NCBI GenBank assembly: GCA_009103225.1
Contig: RHPI01002264.1
Location: forward strand, 37,633-101,632
Length of the DNA: 64,000 bases
Direction: 5' to 3'
DNA from: Chlorokybus atmophyticus
Taxonomy: Eukaryota; Streptophyta; Chlorokybophyceae; Chlorokybales; Chlorokybaceae
Part shown: positions 10,546-20,153 of the stretch, one piece after another
How positions within the stretch are numbered: the first letter of the stretch is position 1
Layout of the letters: each line of letters starts with the position of its first letter
Position numbers and translations under genes: made by a program
Notes under the pieces: model-generated
What the model was told of the DNA's origin: nothing
The model's database searches: none
What the model saw: only the letters and a program-made list of their open reading frames with translations

Positions 10546-10649
10546 CTCCCACGCGAGCAGCTTGACCTCCAACGCTTGCTCTTGTAGTCAAACACAGATG
10601 CCAAGTCCGGCGCAACAAGTCTTGAACTTGAGCGGTGACAATGGCTTTG
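10546..10649 (-). other. Element C 3' untranslated segment
   Basis: About 100 bases between the RNase H ORF and the 3' LTR. A short purine-rich GTGGGAG run abuts the LTR on the coding strand and is the likely plus-strand primer. Confidence 0.5.
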
Positions 10650-12215
10650 TCATGAAGTCCGCCAGCATGCCCTTAGTGTTGCAGTGGAACTGGAACTCCA
10701 CCTCCTTCCTTGTGACTCTGTCACGCACAAAGTGATGAATGGCATCAATGTGCTTTGTCCTGTCGAGGCGATAGGGTGCTTCAACAACTTGATGGCTCCT
10801 TGGTTGTCACAGTTGATGACGATGCACGCCATGGGGTGCTCCAAATCTGCCATGAGCTTGCGAAGCCAGAGTGCCTCCTTTACTGCTGCTGCCGCTGCCA
10901 TGTACTCAGCCTCTGATGTGGATGCTGCTGTTGTTGGCTGCAGCCTGCTATTCCAGCTCACCACGCCTCCGTTTAGCTTGAAGACGTAGCCTGTAGTAGA
11001 CCTCCTGCTGTTGAGGTCACCAGCAAAGTCCGAGTCGCAGTAGCCCTCCAACTCAGTGCTCCCGCTCCCAAACTTGATGCCAACTGTTGCGCTCCGAGCA
11101 ACATAGCGTAGTACTCCCTTTGCTGCTCTCCAGTGCTCCATGCTCGGTGCAGACATGTAGCGAGCAAGTACTCCCACAGCATGTGCAACATCGGGACGTG
11201 TGCACACTGCCAGATAGAGCATGCTGCCTACCAGCTCACCATATGGATACTGAGCCTTGTCGAGTACCTCCTCATCCTTTGCCTTGATGAGGGCAGTGCC
11301 AAGTGCCAACGGTGTGGTCTTGGTCTTCGCTTCAGTGAGCCCAAACTTGGTGACGAGTCTTCTCACCATCTGCTCCTGACTGATCTTGATTGTGCGAGCC
11401 GCCCTGTCGCGCTCAATCACCATGCCAAGGAACCACTTGGCCTCTCCAAGATCACGAACTGAGAATGCTTGCTGTAGAGCAAGTTTCGTCTCCTGCAGGT
11501 GGTGCACCTGCCTGGCGATGATGATGATATCATCAACATACACGAGCAGTCAGACCTTGTTGTCTGCATGGATGAAAAGTCCAGGGTCTGCAGAGGATGC
11601 GGTGAAGCCAAGTGCCTCCAGCTCCTTGGTGAGCTTGATGTGCCACATACGCAGTGCCTGTCGCAGCCCGTACAGTGCCTTGATCAGCTTGCACGCTGTG
11701 CCTCTCTCCCCTTCTTCATATCCAGGTGGTTGCTCGATGAAGATCTCCTCCTCCAGCTCTCCGTAGAGGAAGGCAGTCTTCACATCCAGGTGATGCAGCT
11801 CTAGGTCTTCAGCAGCAACCATAGCTAGCAGTGCACGGAAGGTGGTATGCTTACTTGCAGGTGCAAACACTTCGTTGAAGTCCACACCTTCCTGCTGCAA
11901 GAAGCCCTTTGCCACCAGTCTTGCCTTGTAGCGCTCAATGTTGCCCTGACCATCACGCTTCACCTTGAAGACCCATTTCACTGGAATGGTCTTCACTCCT
12001 TGCGGTAACTGCTCCAGTGACCAAGTGTTGTTGGCATGGAGTGACGCAATCTCCTCGTCCATAGCACGCTGCCATTGCTCCGCATCTGATGCTAACAATG
12101 CCTCCTCGTAGGTGCTTGGCTCCTCATTCTGCACACTGGCAACGTGTGCCTTGTGTAGGAAGTCAGGTGCCTTTCTCTCCCACTGGGTATCTCCGAGCTG
12201 CGTGCTCCTGCTGCA
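10650..12215 (-). pseudogene. pol: Element C reverse transcriptase / RNase H (stop and frameshift)
   Basis: Copia-type RT: W-V-F-K-V-K-R-D-G, then R-L-V-A-K-G-F-L-Q-Q-E-G-V-D, H-L-D-V-K-T-A-F-L-Y-G and Y-V-D-D-I-I. RNase H follows with C-D-S-D-F-A-G-D and S-T-S-E-A-E-Y-M-A. A TGA at 11550-11552 lies just five residues before Y-V-D-D, in frame on both sides. The junction with the integrase ORF near 12190-12215 needs one frame change. The C-terminal end of RNase H after about 10720 is out of register with the family. Confidence 0.88.
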
Positions 12216-14196
12216 GGTGCGACTGCTTGTCTGCTACAGTGGAGTCCTGCTCACCCTTATCGTCGATGATGGCCTTGCCTGTAGCCTCCACTGTTTCAGG
12301 ATGCTCCGGCTGTGCTTCATCTTCAGGAAAGAAGCCTGCTTCTGGTTGTGATGATCCCTCGTGGAAAACCACCTCTCTGCTCATGATGATCTTCTGAGTG
12401 TCCTCGAGCAAGATCCTGTAAGCCTTGGAACCCGGATCATAGCCAACGAAGATGCCCTTCTTGCTGACCGGCTCCAGCTTGTGCCTGAGCTGTTTAGGCA
12501 CTAGTGCATATGCCGTGCATCCAAACACACGCATACCACTCACATCTGGTGTGGCTCCATAGAAGTGCTCCCACGGAGTCTTCTGCTCTGAGCTCACCGG
12601 AGACCTGTTGCGGATGTAGTTGGCAGTGAGTACCGCCTCCTTCCACAGACTGTCTTCCATCTTTGTGTCGTTGAGCATGGCTCGAACACGCTCCAAGAGT
12701 GTCCTGTTGAGGCGTTCAGCTGCTCCATTCTGCTGCGGGGTGTAGGGTGCCGTTGTCTCGTGGCGTATGCCCTTGCTGGCGAAGAACTCCTTCAACTCCT
12801 TGTTGATGTACTCCCCTCCTCGATCACTCCTCATTGCCTTCATCTTGTTGCCAGATTGCGTCTCCAGCAAGGCCACGACTGTGCGCACAGCTCCAGCAAC
12901 TTCTGACTTGAGCGTCAATGGAAAGATGATGGACAGCTTGCTGCAGTCGTCGAGAAATGTAGCAAAGTACCTGGCCCCTCCCTTCGCCACAATGCGCATA
13001 GGGCCACAGCCATCCATGTGCACAAGCTCGCAAGAATGCTGACTGCTAGAAGAGGATGATGGGAATGGCATAGCATGCTGCTTTGCAACCAGGCATGGTT
13101 CACAAAGTGCACCTGATGCATTCTTGAGTTCTTCGGTGCTGAGATGGATGCCCTTGACCAACTTCTCAGCGACAAGGCGAGTGAGGTTGACGTAGCTGAG
13201 ATGCCCGAACCTTCGATGCCACAATGTTGGCGACTCCTTGTCCTTCACTACCATGGCTTGAATGCCAATGTCCTTTTGGTGCTGCTCCACGTGGTAGAGC
13301 TCTCCCGGACCAGTGATTCCAACCATGTGCACGACCCCATCAAGGATGACTGTGCAGCCACCCTTTCGAAATAGGATCTCCGCGCCCAAGCGCTCCGCAA
13401 CCCTCACAGAGAATAGACTCGCAATAGCCTTAGGAACATGCATGACGTTGCGTAACAACACCTCGCGTAATGTGTTACCAACCTTGCACTGGAGTCGTAC
13501 GTTGCCAACTCCCTCAGCCACCAGTACTTCACCACCGAAGCCCGCCACCTTGATTGTGGACGTCAGCTTCCTGTAGCCCTCCATCACCTCCTTGTTTGGT
13601 GTGAGATGACGATCGCAGCCAGAGTCCACCACCCAGAAAGCTGTGCCCGCCCTCGAGCTGGATGCAGTGAAGGCGACATGTTTCTCCTTGTGTTGGTGCT
13701 CGTTGCCGCTGTTGCTGGTGCTTGCTCTAAGTTGCCCCTGTTGTTTCTTCCTACAGTCCTTCACAATGTGCCCCTTCCAACCACACCAGTCGCATGTGAG
13801 GTCTTTGTGACGAAGATTGCCTGGCTTGTTGCCCTTGTACTTCTCTTCATGGTTGCTCTTCTTTGCGTGCTTGCCGGTGTAGAAGGCGACGGCATCCGCT
13901 TGCTCGTCCTTCTTCACAACCCTCTGCTCCACGGTGAGCAGCTTCGGTAGCACATCGTCCAACGTCAACTCCGATGATGACGTCTCCAGCAGGGTTGCGA
14001 CGACCTCGTACTCTGCTGGTAGCCCTGCAACAATGGCCAGCACTACCTCCGTCTCCCCCATGTTGTGGCCGACGTTGATGAGGTCCGCCCACAGCTCTCT
14101 CGCGCGCGCAACATACTTTGTGATGGGTTCCGCTGCCTCCTTCCTGAGTGTGCTGAGGAAGTTGTCGAGCCTGCCTTTCTTGCAGTTGACACCCAA
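12163..14196 (-). pseudogene. gag-pol: Element C gag (5'-truncated), protease and integrase
   Basis: One frame of about 677 codons. It starts within a UBN2-type gag (K-Y-V-A-R-A-R-E-L-W). Then come a C-x2-C-x4-H-x4-C zinc knuckle (CDWC...HIVKDC), retropepsin (V-V-D-S-G-C-D), a GAG-pre-integrase (L-W-H-R-R-F-G-H-L-S) and the integrase core (H-M-D-G-C-G-P..., Y-T-P-Q-Q-N-G-A-A-E-R). Only about 90 bases separate the primer site from this truncated gag and no start ATG fits, so roughly the first hundred gag residues are missing. The integrase triad is intact. Confidence 0.9.
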
Positions 14197-14273
14197 GGCT
14201 CTGCTACCAACAAGCTACCGTAGTGTAGAACTACTATGCACACAAGCTAGTCTCACACTCCTCAAGCGTAGTG

Positions 14274-14286
14274 TGGGCCCATAACC
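14274..14286 (-). promoter_or_regulatory. Element C primer-binding site (copia type)
   Basis: On the coding strand GGTTATGGGCCCA follows the 5' LTR directly. From memory this is the sequence used by Drosophila copia, which is primed by an internal fragment of initiator tRNA-Met rather than the tRNA 3' end. Confidence 0.7.
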
Positions 14287-14711
14287 TGTTGAAGGACTAG
14301 CATGCACATGTAGTTGAGGCAAGCATAGACACACAGAGACAGAGCTACCGCCACCAGAGCATACACAAGTCTCATCACATTTAGCTATTACAAGTTGTCC
14401 GCTGGTTCTTATACCAGCCAGTTACACACACGTCTACGTTTGCAAGCACTGCGTAAGCTATACTCAGCCTTTCAACGCGCTCTAAGTTGCGTTGTCTTTC
14501 TTACAACTAGAGCTTTCCAACAAGCTCTTACACGCCTAATATGAGTAAGTATACGCGGAGATACGAAGCAGTTAGTAAAGCTCCAGTCTGGAGTCCGGAG
14601 TCTGGTCCGACGACGCCATCTTGCTAAGTCCGGACCTAGTGCTCGTCCTTACGACCTTCTACTCCTGTGTGGAGGGTCGATGCTGATCGTATGTAGGAAT
14701 GACTCTCAACA
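14287..14711 (-). repeat. Element C LTR, right copy (5' LTR)
   Basis: 425 bp with TGTTGA/TCAACA ends, matching 10121-10545 with about eight differences noticed. On the coding strand it leads straight into the primer-binding site. Confidence 0.95.
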
Positions 14712-14716
14712 GATAG

Positions 14717-15600
14717 GCCTTGGCGACGTGATGCCGCTTGTCATCCTCGGAGTGCACATTCTCGATGATGTACCCCAAGGGCCTAGCGATCTGACTGGTC
14801 TGCAGAAGTTTGATGACTCTCATTAGCTCCCAGAACAGCTGTGAGCGAGGATCAGAGAGCCCGTGGCCTCTGCCTGCCTTGGAGTGCCCTTGACACTCCC
14901 ATCCTGCTATCAGCAGGTCAATGTTGCCGACTGCCTGCAGGTGATCCTTGGTAATCCAGCGGATGTCCTGCGGTAGAGCCTTCTTGCTCCCTTGCAGTGC
15001 CGACAGTGGTAGCCGTTGCGGGTAGCGCTGGTGCAGCTGTCGTAAATGATGGCTCAGAGCCTCCTGTGCATGAGGGTCAGGTCCACAGTAGAGGTACTTG
15101 ATGACTGTTGTTCCTGTGTTGAGGACAGCCGCAAGCCCACTGCCTATGCCTCCGAACAGCTCCAGCACGGTGATGCCTTGTTGTCGGCGGAACATGTGGA
15201 ACTCTACAACTCCCGTAGCTATGTGGTACTGCTCCTGCACTGTAGCCTGGTCCTTATAGACAGGGAAGTGTGCAGTGAGCTGAGGCCTGGTCAGTAGCAT
15301 GTGTGCTGCTACCTGTGCACTCCAGCGGCGCTCGGACGGCTCCTGAAAGGCCACTTCTTTGGTGACAGTCTCCTGAGACTCATCGTAAGGTGTAGGAGAG
15401 TCCTCTTCAGCGTTCAGGCTCGGGCTCGAGCTTGTTGTAGCTGTCCTCGGCTGCGTTCGGGCACGAGGCACACATGAGCTTTTTGTAGAACTGTAGGTGG
15501 CTGATGCGGCCGATCTTCGTTGCGAGCTGGCCTTGGCCACCAGCTCAAGAGGTAGGAATCCCTGCTCCTCTCCATCTTCCTCATCCCAATGCGGTTGAAA
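14717..15600 (-). pseudogene. Element B DNA (cytosine-5) methyltransferase, N-terminal and catalytic part (split by element C)
   Basis: Begins directly after the in-frame TGA that ends protease (15601-15603). A ~100-residue Ser/Thr-rich leader is followed by motif I (L-E-L-F-G-G-I-G-S-G at about 15140-15175). The motif IV region is W-E-C-Q (about 14889-14906), where the usual P-C-Q/P-C-N has Glu for Pro but keeps the catalytic Cys. Then come a D-P-R-S-Q-L-F-W-E block as in Dnmt3/Dnmt1 and motif VI E-N-V (about 14760). Motif order I-IV-VI-VIII-X is the conventional one, not the rearranged DRM order. Known retroelement-encoded methyltransferases suggest self-methylation or methylation of copies; that role here is inferred. 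The gene is broken by element C between motifs VI and VIII. Confidence 0.88.
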
Positions 15601-16416
15601 TCATGCCTGCTCAGTCCAGCAGTCCATCCCCATGCCGACAGAGAAGTTGCAGTCCTGTCCCAGCAGTAGGTCAAAGGACCCGGCATTGGTGACCACACAC
15701 CTTTGTACAATCTCGGTGCTGTGGGAAGGGTTTAGTCCTGTGAGGCGGATGCTCACAGCCTGCTTGGTAAGGCCGAGCACCTTGTCGCGGTTGCCGGTTG
15801 CGGTGTTCAACTGGTAAGGACAGGGAAGCAGCTCAGCGCTAGTGACGCCGAGATCTCGTGCGAGGTAGCGCCCAATGATGACAGGCTGTGCTCCAGTGTC
15901 CAGCATCACGCGTTTGGGTGCCTGACCATTGACGGTCACGTGCTTGCCTTGGTTGGCGATCATGGCTGCATTGGCGTTGATGCGCAGCCTCTTGAAGCGA
16001 CGGAACCTCTTGCGTGGAGAGACTGTTGCTTCACTCTCATCCGCGGGGCCTGACCGTAGGGCAGCCATTGCTCCTTTGCCTGATGGATCTTGTGGGCCTC
16101 CTTGTCCTCGGCTGTGTCTAAACCGTCCTTGTCGCGGTTGCTGGTACACGCGTGGTGGCCTAGGCACTGGAGGTGCTGCTGCGACCTGTCCAAGTGGAGG
16201 TGCAGGAGGGTTGACCCTCTGTGCAGCTGTTGTCATGCCAGGAGGAGTGGCCAGCGGCTGTGGCGGGAACCCTGGAGGACCTGGTGTTTGCGGGACTGCC
16301 TCTCGTGCAGCCTGCTCCTCTGCATAGATCCACCGCACAGCATGGGCTGTCTCTCTGACTAGTGTACCTTCCCATGTAGCCGTCGCATTGTTGTCCACGT
16401 CTATATAGCGATGGTT
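15601..16416 (-). CDS. pr: Element B aspartic protease
   Basis: About 265 residues with a proline-rich N-terminal linker, a basic stretch (K-R-F-R-R-F-K-R), then a retropepsin core with V-M-L-D-T-G-A-Q and, after a typical spacing, D-L-L-L-G-Q-D. It would cleave the polyprotein inside the particle. It begins after an in-frame TAG (16417-16419) and ends at TGA (15601-15603), with the methyltransferase continuing in the same frame. No ATG lies near its beginning, which argues for readthrough rather than independent initiation. Confidence 0.88.
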   Translation of the reverse strand, partial: NHRYIDVDNNATATWEGTLVRETAHAVRWIYAEEQAAREAVPQTPGPPGFPPQPLATPPGMTTAAQRVNPPAPPLGQVAAAPPVPRPPRVYQQPRQGRFRHSRGQGGPQDPSGKGAMAALRSGPADESEATVSPRKRFRRFKRLRINANAAMIANQGKHVTVNGQAPKRVMLDTGAQPVIIGRYLARDLGVTSAELLPCPYQLNTATGNRDKVLGLTKQAVSIRLTGLNPSHSTEIVQRCVVTNAGSFDLLLGQDCNFSVGMGMDCWTEQA

Positions 16417-17694
16417 CTAAGGCATGGGCTGCAGGTACACTGCTCGTAGGAGCCGCGCTCTCATGTCGTGGGTGATGGTGGGCACCCTGAGGATCCCTGC
16501 CATGTAAGCATCCCATCTGCCGCTGACCACTCCCACTTCCAGCACTGTTATTGCTCGTGCACGTACAGTGAGGCGGGTCTCTGGCTGTTGGACATGCTGC
16601 TCGTAAGCAGCGGCGATGCGCCTGCGCTGACGTCCTGCCTCCACTCCTGGCAAACTCAGTATAGCCTCCAGAGCTCCCTCCAGAGTGTCAGTGGCGGCGG
16701 AAGCCACTTCATCATAGGCTTGCCGTATGGAGCGAAGGAATGCGTCCACCCACGCTATTCTGGCGCCGAAAGCGAACAACGGGACTGCGGGATGGTTGGT
16801 GACCAGCCACGTCACTAACCGTGCACGTGCCGCGTTGCCATTGTCTCGCATCCCAAGCATCTGCCGAAGTCCAATGCCTTCTTGCCGATGCAGCATGGTT
16901 GCTTGTCGCAACAGAGCAGTGCGTAGTTGTTGCTCTCCAACCAGTCCTGCTCCATCTCTTTGTGTACACCCTTGTGGTGTAAGGTAGCCCCTCCCTGGCT
17001 CCCTTTGGTCCTCAGGTAGATCCTCCACCAGCGCAGGCAGCAACGGGGCGATCACCCCCCTGGTTTGTTGAGCCAACGCCCTCGCTTGGTCAGAGTTGGT
17101 CTCGACGAAGAGCGGAGTGGTGCTGGAGGATGGACCAGCAGTTGGTGACTGAGGTATTGGTGCACGTGTAGCTTCAAGAGCTTGTTTACGTGCAGCAATG
17201 GCGGCAGCTTGATCCTGTCGCCAATGATATGCTTGTTCCAGTGCGTGGTAGCGCTGATGAAGGCGAGCGGTTGTAGGAGGTCCGAGTGCTTCATCAGTGC
17301 CCAAAGGCAGGTCGGCTGCGTCGGCGATGCGCTGCTGGACGGTGTCTCGGCGGTCCCGATACGTGTCCAGTGGGCTGGGTTCAAAGGTGGTGGTTGGCAT
17401 GCGTGCAGGCTGGCGCGGGGCGGTCTGCATGTTGTTGTGCAACGCCCAGAACAGCTGCAGGGCCAACTCCAACACTACAGGTGGGCTGTAGCTGATCAAA
17501 AACACCCTGTCACGCATCGGAGGTGCAGTGCCAGCAAGGATCTCATCTTCCAACTGGTGTTGAGTGAGTGCTGGAAGGGTGTGAACCTCTGGTAGCGGGA
17601 AGACGCGATCATCGCGGGCGACACGCGTGGTGCGCTCCCCCCCCGACCGAAGGCGATGGTAGTGGGGTCTGCTCCGCGCAGGATGGTCTCCCAT
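16417..17694 (-). CDS. Element B second ORF, unrecognised 425-residue protein
   Basis: Overlaps the 3' end of gag by about 200 bases in the -1 frame relative to gag, an arrangement often served by -1 ribosomal frameshifting. It continues in the frame used by all downstream Pol domains and ends with TAG 16417-16419. I do not recognise a domain. The first half is Arg/Gln/Ala-rich with predicted helices. The second half has hydrophobic helical stretches and ends in an Arg-rich segment. It lies where a gag C-terminal or extra structural protein would be. No cysteine/histidine motif is visible. Confidence 0.7.
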   Translation of the reverse strand: MGDHPARSRPHYHRLRSGGERTTRVARDDRVFPLPEVHTLPALTQHQLEDEILAGTAPPMRDRVFLISYSPPVVLELALQLFWALHNNMQTAPRQPARMPTTTFEPSPLDTYRDRRDTVQQRIADAADLPLGTDEALGPPTTARLHQRYHALEQAYHWRQDQAAAIAARKQALEATRAPIPQSPTAGPSSSTTPLFVETNSDQARALAQQTRGVIAPLLPALVEDLPEDQREPGRGYLTPQGCTQRDGAGLVGEQQLRTALLRQATMLHRQEGIGLRQMLGMRDNGNAARARLVTWLVTNHPAVPLFAFGARIAWVDAFLRSIRQAYDEVASAATDTLEGALEAILSLPGVEAGRQRRRIAAAYEQHVQQPETRLTVRARAITVLEVGVVSGRWDAYMAGILRVPTITHDMRARLLRAVYLQPMP

Positions 17695-19952
17695 GCTCGC
17701 TCAGCTTGGCGACCAGTTGGGACAGCCTGAGTGACGTCAAGAGCGGGCAGAGTGGCTGCGCGCGTCGCTGCAGCGACAGCGGGCTCGACGATGGCAATTG
17801 TGGCAGTTGCGACGGTACCGGTTGGTGGTGCGAGAGTTGTCTCAACGCCTACGGACAGAGGCACTGCTGCAGTGGGAAGTGCACCGCCCACTGGTGCAGA
17901 TTCGGTAGAGATGGCGGCTGCTGCCAGTGTGCTCACCAGCGTCGGCGTCAGGGTGCCCATCGGTGTACCAGGTTGTGGTGCAACTGGAGTGGGTGCTGAC
18001 GTTGGTGGAGTCGACGTTGTAGCCGGTGTGGCTGTTGCTGCGGAGGCAGCACCACTGGTGGCTTCGGAGGAGGTGCCTGCTGATGTTGTTGCAGCTTCCC
18101 CTCGTGCTCGTCGTGATGGTTGCACGCGGGACGGAGTGTTCCTGTCTCTCTCGCGTTTTGCAGCCATCAGCGCCCATCGGGCAGCGTAGCAGGCGCGGTA
18201 GTCCTGCTCCTTGTCTTCCTCCAAGCGTGCCATACGCGCCATGAGGGCTGCCATATGGTCATCAGCTGGTGGGTTGGCTGAAGCCTTGGCGGCAACAGCA
18301 GCAGCGCGCGGACGTGTCTCTGGTCCCTTACGCTGAGGAGGTCTGTTCTTCCCCCTGTAGCCTTGCTCTTCTTTGCGAACACTGGCATTGTTGTTGTTGT
18401 TACTGCCACCAGCGTTGTTGCTGTTGTGGGCTCCAGTGTTGTTGCTATTGTAGCCACTGAAGTGGTTGCCAGTGTGGCCTCCAGTGTTGTTGCTGTTGTA
18501 GCCACCGGAGTAGTTGTGGTTGTAGCTGTTGGCGGGCCTCAACTCTGGGAACTTGAGCCAGCAGACTGACTCCAAATGACCAGTCTTGTGACAGTGGTCG
18601 CAACCTAACGTTAAGTATTCTTCGGTGCACTCCTTTTGGTAGTGCCCATGCCGTCCACAGCGATGACACAGCACAGGGGCAGCAAGTGCAGCATGAGCTG
18701 ACCGTTTCCCTTTGTCGCGTGCTGGTGGAGCGTCCCGACCGCGGTCGCGGCGAGGAGGCTCAGTCGTCGTGCTGACTACAGGCCGTGCGGCGCTGCGGTT
18801 GGTGTCCAACACTACCTTCTCATACACCAAGCGCTTGTGGATGGCTTGTGCAGTCTCGAAGGCTTCTTTAAGGGTGTAGCCAAGGGGCCTGCTGTAGTTC
18901 AGAGTCAGGCGTGTCGACTCGCTCAGAGCAGCATCCAACTCATTGACGTATATCACTGCAGCAGCCTCCTCACTGACAATCTTGTAGTCGGTGTCCTTCA
19001 GCAGACCTTCCAGTCTGGAGTACAAGCGGAGGGGATCCTCATTGGGCTTGCGTCGGAAGCGTCTCAACTCCTCAACCTTGCTGGTGGTCTGAGGAGGGAA
19101 GGTGCGGCGCAGGGCAGCGTACAGGTCCTTGAGTGGAGAATCAAAGATGGCAGCTCCTACGGAGATGGCTGGTGCGCGCAGTGCTACTGACCTGAGGGTG
19201 AAAGTACTGCCTCCTGCACGAGAGCCAGGTGTTGCTGGAGGTAAAGGAGTACCCCACTCTGCGGCTGCCGCTTGCTGTGCAGCTCTTTGTTCCTCAATGA
19301 TGACGGCAGAACGGTCAAGGATGCGGACTCGACGTGTGGCCTCCTTGGACTCAACTTCTGCAGAGGTCAAGTTGACAAGTACCAACTCCGGTTCCTCCTC
19401 CTCTGCCTGCTTGAGAGCTGCAGCTATGGACAAGCCTGTTACTGCAACTGAAGTGGCAGGTGGAACGACACCTGATGGACGGTGCAGAGATGCAGATGCT
19501 ATGGTGCTGGCAAGCTCGCCATAGCCGTCTACTCAATGCAGTTCAGCAACGGACTTCCAGACATCGTGTGCTTCATGATCAAGATACTGAGCAGCAATGT
19601 GGAACGAGATCTCATCTGTCCAAACTTTGTTCTTCAGAGCTTGCTGCCGCATCTTGGAGTGGAACTTGATGATGAACTCATCCAGCGAGGTGGTACCGGC
19701 ACGTCCGGAGAAGCGCAGGGATGTGGTTGAACTGGAAGACTCCATCTCGTTGTCGTCGCTGTCCGATGATAGTGCAGAAGCTTGATGACGAGGAGTAGAG
19801 TGGAGCGGGGTGAAGCTGGAGATGGAGCGCGAGGCTCTGCTGCTGCGGTCGATGCTCCCGTCACTGGTCCGCTCGTAAGTGAGGTCGGTGGTTGGGCTCC
19901 AACTGCTGAGGTCACCCTCGTCTATTGGGGAGAACGGGGTGGGCCTGCTCAT
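17496..19952 (-). CDS. gag: Element B gag, one frame with an internal TGA
   Basis: A single frame of about 818 codons interrupted only by TGA at 19533-19535. The first ~139 residues are Ser-rich and end in a capsid-like region (F-I-I-K-F-H-S-K-M-R). After the stop the frame continues through an acidic linker, a capsid C-terminal-like domain (E-E-L-R-R-F-R-R...) and two adjacent zinc knuckles, CHRCGRHGHYQKEC and CDHCHKTGHLESVC. An Asn/Gly-rich repeat and a long Ala/Thr/Pro-rich tail follow. The 3' end overlaps the next ORF in the -1 frame. The start ATG at 19952 is the first suitable one after the leader. Confidence 0.85.
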
Positions 19953-20153
19953 ACAGCTGGACCAGAGGTGAAAGGGTAGAGTGCTTGTGCTCTACCGTCT
20001 ATCCTGATGCTGTTACCACCCAACACACTAGTGCTTGTGCGCACTATGTGATGACAATGGTAACGAATGCCCAGCGATCTATCCCTGGGTGCAGACTGCA
20101 CTATCTGATGCAGATTGCAACACACTCACTTGTGCAAAGAGGGTGACACTGTA
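19953..20153 (-). other. Element B leader between right repeat and gag
   Basis: About 200 bases. On the coding strand the right block Y runs into GTGGCTTGTTGACT followed by TACAGTGTCACCC. The first part is shared with the start of block X, so the primer-binding site cannot be assigned with certainty; a TGG-initial 18-mer here is the best candidate. Confidence 0.45.

Larger units (their letters stand above)
10121..14711 (-). mobile_element. Element C: Ty1/copia LTR retrotransposon nested in element B
   Basis: Two 425-bp LTRs (10121-10545 and 14287-14711) with ends TGTTGA/TCAACA, flanked by GATAG duplications. Minus-strand Pol in copia order: gag/zinc knuckle, protease, integrase, RT, RNase H. 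The LTRs differ at about eight positions by eye. Gag lacks its N-terminal region, there is one frameshift between integrase and RT and one in-frame TGA in RT, so this copy is defective. It inserted into the methyltransferase of element B. Confidence 0.95.
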
